The position numbers were made by a program, and so were the translations under genes. Below, in pieces: positions 55,480 to 64,000 of a stretch of 64,000 nucleotides of DNA; the stretch's first letter is position 1, and each line of letters begins with the position of its first letter. The stretch is from Tetmemena sp. SeJ-2015 (lineage: Eukaryota; Ciliophora; Spirotrichea; Sporadotrichida; Oxytrichidae), in the NCBI GenBank assembly GCA_027382625.1, contig JAJKFJ010022318.1:39263-103262 (forward strand), read 5' to 3'. Below the pieces are notes generated by a model. The model had not been told where the DNA came from. It saw only the letters and a program-made list of their open reading frames with translations, and made no database searches.

Positions 55480-57860
55480 ATTATTTTAGGGGTATTGATT
55501 CCTTCTTGCTTTTTTCGATTGTTCTAATCTAAGCAATCATGTCTAAAGGTAGCTACTTGAGTAAATCTTTAAGCTTGACAATCCTAATCCTATTTTACTC
55601 ATCGTTTTCATAATCCTATATAAAGTTATTACTTTATCTTTCATCTTTTCGAGCCCAGAAACTTATGTTGAAATTTAATAATTTGTCTAGATTGATTCTC
55701 AAGATCTTTCAAAATTTCCAGAAGGGTAGGAAATTAATTTATTATACTTCAGAATTCAATTAACGAAAGTGGGAATGAATAAAATATCATGAACGAGAAA
55801 ATCGTTAAAAAATAATTTGATATATTTATAGTGTAAATTATCATATTAAAAACAATTAAATTTGCATTTAAAAGCTAATAATGATGAAAAATCAGTATTA
55901 AATACATTTTTCATTTTTTCTTATGCAGTTTATTGAATTTAAAATATTCAGAATTTATATGCTTCTTATGGATGAAATTAATGGGAACTAAATTGGATAA
56001 ATACCGGAGAATTGAAATTGCTATTTCCAAAATTTTACTTGGTGCCCAAGTTTGTTTACTTATAATGAGGTGGGGTGGTAACTTTATCATGTGAATTTGC
56101 TTTTTTACATTAAATTTTGAGATTTTAATTCATACTAATCTTCTTGATCTAATTTTTTGTGTTAAATGAATATGCTTCAAGCTTAATTTTAATTTTAAAA
56201 AAGGAAATTTGAATAATAAAATTTTAGAAATGAGAATACCAAATTTTCACTCAACACTTATTTTATGAAGAATTATTTATGAATTTCTTTTAAATTTTAT
56301 AGTATAATATTGTTGGAAAAATGTGATAAGTCTCAAATTTATAACCCATAGCCAACTTTTGTTAGAGAAGACTTGATTGATAATTAATTATCATTATCTT
56401 ATTTTTCCTGGCTCCATTTAACGCTATGATCGTCCATTTATAAACATGACTTTTATTTTTTAATTTTGAGACCACAATTAACTTTTAAATACCTACCTGC
56501 TTAGCTAGTTTAATAAGTTCTTTAGTTTGGCGTTTAATTTCAAAACCAACCTCGTAATCTCCCTTCTTAGCACTAACAATCAAATCATCCAATCATTTTA
56601 ACTTTTTTACCTTAAATTAAAGGCTATTTGAAACTCTCATATCAATTACTGGGTGCTTAAACTTGTGGCCTGTTCATAATGATTATTATCAATTAAAGGA
56701 ATAATTTTTAAAAAATTAGTATAAATAAATTAATATTTTGCAGTTAATTATTTGGCCAGCCCGACTCTTATTTAAATATATAAAAACTAAAATCATATTG
56801 TAACAGATTAAAGTTTAAAATAAAAGTATGCCAACTTGACAACAAGTAGATAGAAAGTTGTATAAGGGAAGGTTTGTTAGAAAATGAATCCATCTTATTT
56901 TATAGTAGCGACTTAATCCAACTGATTCTCAAACATATATTTTTTTTTATATCTAAATCCATAGCCCCTCTAACTGCTCCTGTCTTGGAGCAAAATTTTG
57001 TAGCAGGATATATTCATTTAAATGCTGGAGACATATCCAGATGTAATTTTCAAATCCAGCTGAGGCCTCCCTCGCCAGCTTTCTCAAAGTTTTCGCTTTA
57101 TCCTTCTCCTTCTAGCAACCCATTACTTAATATTTTTACTATCAGCTCTGTGGCAGCCCTTCAAAATAAAATAACTCTCATGTGCTCACCTCAGCCGGTC
57201 CTCCGTGTTATTCAAACTACCCGATTCTTGAGAGATCTCAAACAATTTTGTAAAAAAATTAAATTAGAAGGAGGCAGGGAAAATCTCAGAGGCATATGCT
57301 TATAGGAGATAGAGAAGGCTATCTGTTTGAGAAGCAGTTAAATGAAGTCAACACCGTAAAATAATCAGGAATTATTTTCTGATAGTCTTCTCTCTAACTC
57401 CGCTTTCTATTTTATCGCAGTCTTGAGGAATTTTATTTTAAGTTTTAAACATTGGCATTAAAATTCTTTGACTTCAAGCTTTACTTATTTAATTAAGGCA
57501 GAGGGTCTATAGCACACTGCAACAATTAAATTAATTTATTTTTAATTTTACAAAATTAATTCTAATTTTGTAATAAACATCACAAATACGTAATCGAAAT
57601 AAAACAAAGTGCATTATCTTGGCACTGATGGTTGACTTTTATTGGATATTTTTAATTAAATTATTTTACTTACAGACTCCTTATCCTCCATATAATAAAT
57701 ATATGATTTGAATTATTAAATTAATAATCTCTTATAAAATATCTTTTGAGCAACAATAGTCTTCTTAGGGGCAGAGAATATAGATAAAAGACAAATTCAA
57801 TGTTGAAGTGAGTTGACAAAATATTGATATCGCAGGCGTAGTTAAATAGGACATAATTTA
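55480..57860 (-). pseudogene. decayed copy of the eRF3 even cluster
   Basis: Base-level similarity, in the same order and strand, to 45.4-46.42 kb: the block around 55.51-55.66 kb matches 45.46-45.6 kb, 56.41-56.6 kb matches 45.82-46.01 kb, 57.62-57.65 kb matches 46.17-46.2 kb, and 57.75-57.79 kb matches 46.29-46.33 kb, including the 14-bp pointer TTCTTAGGGGCAGA at 57762-57775. Many substitutions and indels; several pointers are eroded and the protein segments are broken. About 0.9 kb (56.7-57.6 kb) is inserted relative to the original. Confidence 0.75.
56860..57310. other. GC-richer insert of unknown origin inside the decayed eRF3 copy
   Basis: Not present at the corresponding place in the first copy. 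The plus strand is open for over 200 ciliate codons (from about 56.83 kb), with a Pro/Ser-rich stretch near 57.06-57.13 kb. Pieces of the minus strand (e.g. NIKQWVARRRRIKRK) also look protein-like, so strand and nature are undecided. Confidence 0.35.
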
Positions 57861-58759
57861 TAAGCCAAATATATTTAAAATTTTCCCCTGAGAACTGGGT
57901 AAGACTTATTGAATTAATAAATAGTTTAGTTATCATCTTCTCTCAACAATATAAATTTCAATATTTGAAAAGTTAGTATTAGTTGAAATAAAAAAAAATT
58001 ATCATTTTCACTATTTAGATAATTGTTTTGATGAATTTATAATTAATCGATATAACTTATAAAATTACTTATTAAGGAAGGATCCTTTTCTATTAAAATC
58101 CTTTAAAGCAGATATTTAATGATAGTTTATAATGCTTGATAAATCTAACATAGGTATCGTTTAGGATTTTAAACAAAAAATTATAAGAGCGTTTTTTTAT
58201 ACATTTTATAAAAAATATTTTTTATGCATTCTAATGCTAATTTAAATGAATGCTTTAAATATATCAAATGAAAGATAAAAATAAAATAAATATTTTAAAT
58301 GGGCTTTCATCTTTACTACGCCCTTTTAAGGTTATTTTCACCATTTTGTAAGAATCCCTAAGTTTTTGTACTGGAGCCGAAATATAAAATGAGATTTTCG
58401 AGCCACATTATCAATTTTAAGCTCAATATATTTAGGACTTCTTCACTTACAATTTTATTAGTGTTAATTCAGTTTGCTGTAATCATTAATTCTCTCTAAA
58501 AATAACAGATAAAACTAATTAAAAGAATAAAATTCATGTGCGCAAATTCATTAAAAAATAATTTTTGAGTAAGTCATTTAAATCAAATATAGAAGATATA
58601 AGGCACAGAAATAGGCTTAAAAAATATTACCATTAGTTGAGCATTACCAAAAATTATTTTAAGAAATGAGTTTAAGTGTGAATAATTAGGATTTATTAGT
58701 ATTTATAATCAAACGAATAAAATACGAAATATTCAAAAATAACTAAACATCCTATCTCA
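57861..58759. other. AT-rich spacer
   Basis: Very AT-rich, no supported gene segment. It corresponds in position to the spacer inside the first eRF3 locus. Confidence 0.4.
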
Positions 58760-61700
58760 GTTTCATTTTGACTCTAAAGTATGGATGTAGGCGCCCTTAT
58801 CAGTAGTAATAGCCAGTTCACAATTTATTAGCCTTTCTCTTTTAGAATTCTCATAATTTACACTCCTTAATCTCCTTACACTCCTTAATCTCCTTAATTG
58901 AAGTTTCATCAGCTTCATTCTGCAAATTAAATTTTTATAACATTAAATTAAACTTTATAAACATTAGAAGTTGAAAGCAAATAAAAAAATGACTGCTTTT
59001 TCCATCTCTCTCTACATCTATATCTTTATAGATAATATATGAATTGATGAGCAAGAACCATAAATAGAATTTATAATAACTGAACAATAGGATAGAATTT
59101 AATTGAGAATTTCAATAATTTAAAATAATTGATAAAAAGCAACAAATTAAAACTAAAATGAGAATTCTTAAGTTTTGAGATTCACTAAGAGAGAACTCAA
59201 TGCAAAGCCTTGTTCATAATTTGTGAAAAATCTGCAAATTAAAATTGGAATAATAGTTCTTTGACACATTCTTTAATTTTTAGCCTATCAGATTGCCATG
59301 TTACATAATAATAGCGCAATATATTTAGCAATTTGTATATTGCAAGTATTTATTTATAAAGAACTCAACTGACAACAAACTACATTCTGAATACACTATT
59401 AGCATAATTCAAATTTACCTTTTCATTTTTATTCCTTATATTTAGAAACGTGCAGTATTCTTCTGATATTTTGATTACGATTTATGTTTCTTAACTCTAC
59501 AGTTTTAGTAGCAAAAATAATATTTTTAAAAATATTTGATACTTTTTATAAATCTGCATTCACATTATTCTAATTTTTATGAGAGGTAGGGCCTTGATAC
59601 CAGTTGCAAAGTCCTTATAAAACAAAATGCAAAGTGTGAATTGATCGTCCATCTTAAATTTAAATATAGCAGAGAATCTAATAGAAATTAGTCAGTCCTA
59701 AAAAAACGATTATAATAACCCCAAAGCCTTTATTAATTATTACTCTTCTTTAAAACTGCTTATTTTTACTATTACTGTAATTACGATTTGATTATGGAGT
59801 TCTTACAGTTATGCTTACGGATTGGACCTTTCGTATTTCCACCACCTCGGCAGTAGTCAGTTCTATCAATCCATGTCTTTATCAGTTCCCTTTTAAATTC
59901 CCAGGTTCAATTTAACTTCAGGATGATTTATGAAATTCGGATATCTTTTCGAAGGAATAAGATATTGCGTTGGACTTATCGGATTATTTCTTAATTGCTT
60001 AATTTATTTAAATTTATGATATTTTTGGATTAAAAGTCAATTCATATTTATTTTAATTCCCGACCGTTGCCTGTTGGCCATCCGGACTCCTCCAGCCACC
60101 TTCTTCAACCCTTTATTTTATACTCCTTACCTCCGTTTTCCCTTTAATTACTCTACTATAATAGTAATGATATTATTTGCTCTTGTTGAGGACCACATAT
60201 ATGGACATAATTTTTTTAAAATTAATTCTGTATCATCAAAAATGGCTAAGCCTTTTGTGGGAGTTTTATATAACTTATTTCCTATATGTTGAGACATCAA
60301 GACCAGTTATTCTTTTACTTTTATTCTTAATAATTTATATTTAATATCAACTCTTTTTTAAAAAATAAAGAATCTTTATTGCTTAATGCTTTCTTTTCAA
60401 TCACTCTCTTTTTCTCGTGCATTTTTAATTTAATTTCCATAAACCAAAAAGCAGTGGCGTATTCCTCAAATAAATATTATATTAATAAAAGTGGATTAAT
60501 TTTTTTAAAGAATAAAGCCAGTCGAATAAGTTATATTTGCTATTTAACTTTTATCAAAATTATGATAAATGAATGAATGAACGCTTTCCAAAGCAGGGAT
60601 CGCCTGATTTTTAATATAAATAAAATATTTAGGAATAATAATCAAGTAAAACTATTAAAGGGCTGAATTTTATTAAGTGTCAACTTTCCATCTAAGTTAG
60701 AAATTATTTTATTCTTAATGAATTGTATTTCTAAATAAAAATAAAAGATGTTACATTAAATCCTAAAAAGAACTTTTATCTTTCAATTTTATTAGGGGGC
60801 TTATCTCAAAACAAAGAGAAATTTTATGATAGCACATTTATAGCACTATAAATGAGAAGTGTTAAAGATAAAATTCAAGAATGCACTTATAATTAAATGT
60901 AATTGACAATCTCACTTGTTACAAGTTACAAGATTGAAAGGGAGATATTAAATTACCAATTAACTACCATGAATCTCAACCGATCTATTATTTTAGATTT
61001 AAAATTAATTATTACCTGTAATAGAATATAAAATTAATTGTAGCTAGGATTAACGCCAAGACCATCCCAAAATTTACTAGCTTATTTAATTATTGAGCTC
61101 CCGTTGGAGGCTGGTAACAAGAATTTTAATAGAACTAATTATATTAGGTTTTTTTTTTTAAAAAAAACTTAGTTATCATAAATTATATTATTAATTACTA
61201 TGCCTACTTATTTTAATAAATATTTTATCTTTATTGGAAAATATTTTTAAGCTTGACAGAATGTGAATCAGTCTAGGGATTCTGCATTTGCGGATCTTCG
61301 CAATCTCTAGATTGAATTGAAATAATTCTAAAATTAAGAATTTAAACGGAGTATGTAGTACCCCCGCAATGGTATGGAGCAATCGCTTAATTAAAATAGC
61401 TATATCAGTGAAGCATTTGTCAACTCATGGCGTCAAAAATGACTGTGACTTAAAACTTCCATCATTACAGGAATCCGTAGACTTGAACTAATTAATATCC
61501 TCACTAGCAAGCTCTTTGAGCTCGTTGACTCTGATTGGACAAGGCTAAGCCAAAAAGACTCTAAGGTTATTGGTTAGTCTTTGACTCCTGGTAGGGCTAC
61601 TGCTTTTTGCAGTGTGAGGTGACACCTTCTAATTGTGTTGCCTGAAAACTTATCCTCCTGAAAAGATGCTAAATCAATACTAAAAATTCCTTTGCTTCTT

Positions 61701-63090
61701 CCTTCAGAGTTCTGTTTGCAATTAAAACACGATCATTACTTTTTGTAAACCCTTCTTGCCAAATAGAAGGAGATAATTAATATACAGTCATAAGATCCAA
61801 CTGGAGAGTATTTTTTTTCTCTCGCATTACTAAAAAAAGATCATCATAATCTACTCACCACCCTACAATTAAATACTCATAATTATTCATCACTTGATTG
61901 ATTACTAGTCTCTGCTAAGATAAAAAAGATTTCGAAGAGTGAAAATCTATAGTTCAAAGTCTTCTTTTAGCGCACGTCATGGAGCTTATATATTAATTTA
62001 ATAATAATATAATTTAAAATTAAATATTGTTGCAAAGTCCAGCTGGCATAGCATACTATATATTCTTTCCATTAAGTGCAGATACTGGCACGAAAGTAAT
62101 ATCTCTCTCAATAGAGCATAGAATCAAATTAAAATTGGGTAATTATTAAAATGAAAAGTAAGGCATCGTAAATTATTTGCAGCTAAAATGGCTCAAAATT
62201 CTTCATATCTGCATATTGTTAGATAGTTAATCATAGATAATATTATTTTTTTTCTTTGATCAACTCATCATCTGTTTCACTCAAAGAAAATATGGGCCAA
62301 GCACAGTATTAAATTCTTACTTTAATTAATATTTACCATTGAGTATCTAAAAAATCTGAGATTAGCTAAAATCCTCATGTTAAAAATTAAACAGCACTTA
62401 AAAATTGATTCTAATAAATAGTTTTAAAATTATTAAATTAAAAAAATTCTACTATCACCTTTTTATTACATTTTAATTAAACTTATATTGCAATTCTGAT
62501 TTCTATTCAAGCTTAGAAATAACATAGCCAACTCGAGCATAATAAAAATTATAAAAGACTTGAGAGATTTGATTATTGTATTGTATCTTTCCTTGAAGTG
62601 TGAAAATTATTGGGGGAGCACATATCTTTACATCTCCTAAAAATCATTAGATTTCAACTCTTTCAGACCTATTTTTCAATGAATAGCACGAAAAAATGGA
62701 TTATTGAATTAAATTCAATCCCTTTATGTCAAATTAGGATTTCTTTTAACCAAAATTTGCGATAATAAATCTAAAATTTTCATTTCTATATTATATATAA
62801 TAAGAATTTTAATTAAAATCGGTGATTGGTTAAAATAATAAATGGAGAGTTGCAACTTCGTGTCAGTTGAAATCGTAGATTCACCCCTTGATCTGTAGCT
62901 TGTTCGATAACTTATCAACAAATAATATGAGTTTCTTCTTTAATCATCTTTATAGCACCTCTCAGCAGCGAGATATGTCGCACGCACTCTTTATCACTCT
63001 CTTCATTTTCGTCATTGAAACTTGTGTCGCTTATAACTCTTGACTGAGCACTCCCATTCAAAAGTTGCAAGGATGAAAAGTTCTTAGAAT
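58760..63090 (-). pseudogene. decayed copy of the eRF3 middle/odd clusters, running towards the window end
   Basis: Same order as 47.5-49.1 kb: 59.58-59.66 kb matches 47.74-47.81 kb, 60.45-60.6 kb matches 48.07-48.21 kb (both contain CTTTCCAAAGCAGGGATCG), 61.1 kb matches 48.37 kb, and 62.03-62.13 kb matches 48.66-48.76 kb. The 11-bp pointer GTTGCAAAGTC is still present at both expected places (59603-59613 and 62029-62039). Most other segments are heavily diverged or lost. The remaining N-terminal part would lie beyond 64 kb. Confidence 0.7.
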
Positions 63091-64000
63091 TTGATGCTGA
63101 ATCGAATGGTGTAATTATTATTTAAATTGGATACACTTCAACTGTCACTGATTTATTTCATTTTAATTTAATATCTAATTTAATTCTCTTTTTTATTAAA
63201 TTCTCAGCTTTAATAATGTTACGATAAAATGCTCTTAATCATGGGGGAATAATTCTTTCTTAAAATGATATCTCCTTTTGGCTATTAAGTTTATCGAAAT
63301 TAATTAGGCCAATACTTTAAGATTCTCTTTAATAAATTATTCTTTACTTTCACAAAGAAGAGAGGTAATAGTACAAAGAACAAAACAACACTCATAACGA
63401 TTTATTGAGCGATAGATAGTTATTGAATAATCACTTTACAATCATTTTAAACTAAAATTAAATTATTATTGCCAATTTAAGGTTTTTAGGCTGATTAATT
63501 AAGTTTCAGAATTAAAGAATCTATATTTGGAATATTTCCACTTAATTTTGTGAAGATAAAGAATAATGTGTAAAAAATAATCTTAGATCATTTGCCTAAT
63601 TAATTTTTATAAACAGCCATATGGAGATCACGCTTAAAGAAAGAATTATTCCATGATTAAGAGCCTTTTTACTTAAAAATCTAATATATTTAAATGAAAA
63701 ATTTAGATTTATTATCGCAATTTTTGGCAATAAAGAACTCTCAATTTGACAAAAAGTGTTTGTGAATTTATATCTATAATGTATTTAATCGTGTTATCTT
63801 CAAAAATAGCAATGAAACAGTCGAAATCGAATTATTTTTAGGAGGTGTGGACCTAATTTCCCCAAAAATAATTATATTACGATATTAGAATTGAATGTTA
63901 AAATTTTTCCAGAAACAAATTAAATTCCTAATCATTAATCAATCAATAATTAAATCAATCACTTATTAAATCATCCTATCCTTTAATCCCAACTTTAGTT
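63091..64000. other. AT-rich end of window
   Basis: No supported coding segment. Possibly spacer or unrecognisable remnants of the duplicated eRF3 N-terminal region. Confidence 0.35.

Noticed and set aside
1..64000. Paramecium or Tetrahymena origin
   Set aside because: IESs lie inside coding regions with pointers of many sequences, and eRF3 is scrambled. Paramecium IESs are TA-bounded, and most Tetrahymena ones are large and intergenic.
1..64000. Euplotes or a standard-code organism
   Set aside because: Conserved proteins contain in-frame TAA and TAG and stop at TGA. Euplotes reads TGA as Cys and stops at TAA/TAG.
1..64000. tRNA, rRNA, CRISPR, bacterial contamination
   Set aside because: No cloverleaf-like, rRNA-like or regular spacer-repeat sequence noticed, and no operon-like prokaryotic coding. 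A covariance-model scan would be needed to exclude a tRNA.

Overview
This window is germline (micronuclear) DNA of a ciliate, most likely a stichotrichous spirotrich of the Oxytricha/Stylonychia/Tetmemena kind. Three things in the sequence say so. (1) Conserved reading frames (propionyl-CoA carboxylase beta, MTA1-type methyltransferase, eRF3, an EEP nuclease, a radial-spoke-like protein) use TAA and TAG as glutamine and end at TGA. (2) Conserved frames are broken by short AT-rich inserts flanked by 2-9 bp direct repeats; dropping the insert plus one repeat copy restores the conserved protein. These are internal eliminated sequences (IESs) with pointers between macronuclear-destined segments (MDSs). 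(3) One gene, eRF3, is truly scrambled: its MDSs lie in several clusters, and 25 pointer pairs of 6-14 bp read by eye show how they interleave. Spliceosomal GT-AG introns are also present. The pointers vary in sequence, which argues against the TA-only IESs of Paramecium. Euplotes is excluded by the code.

Layout. 0.3-5.9 kb (+): a large membrane protein with beta-helix-like repeats, a Cys-rich region and several membrane segments. 5.9-10.2 kb: AT-rich germline-limited DNA with one stray MDS (8.4 kb, -). 10.2-11.1 kb (+): small unknown gene with two clean IESs. 11.1-13.0 kb: AT-rich, ending in an isolated C-terminal MDS (+). 13.3-29.9 kb: mostly minus-strand genes (a Ser/Gln-rich protein, a membrane-anchored acidic protein, a leucine-rich-repeat/coiled-coil protein, a long unknown protein, a stray MDS block, a coiled-coil protein). 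30.1-32.6 kb (+): DPY30/GAF-domain radial-spoke-like protein. 32.8-38.0 kb (-): a CCR4/Angel-type nuclease whose C-terminal MDS is apparently separated from the rest by MDSs of at least two other genes. 38.5-41.1 kb (-): MTA1, the ciliate DNA N6-adenine methyltransferase. 41.4-42.8 kb (+): an aquaporin with unorthodox NPA boxes.

42.8-50.7 kb (-) holds PCCB and the scrambled eRF3 locus. The same pair is repeated in the same order and orientation at 51.8-63 kb, as an older, decayed tandem duplication. Inside it a 471-bp tract of the PCCB copy is about 98% identical to the intact gene, which points to later gene conversion. MDS-like fragments of an unrelated plus-strand gene have inserted into the duplicate (54.4-55.4 kb).

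What links the genes is germline architecture rather than an operon: each locus would be cut out, freed of IESs, put in order and capped with telomeres as separate small somatic chromosomes. No rRNA, tRNA, CRISPR, complete transposon or telomere repeat tract was recognised. Gene ends marked approximate reflect MDS or intron boundaries that could not be fixed by eye.
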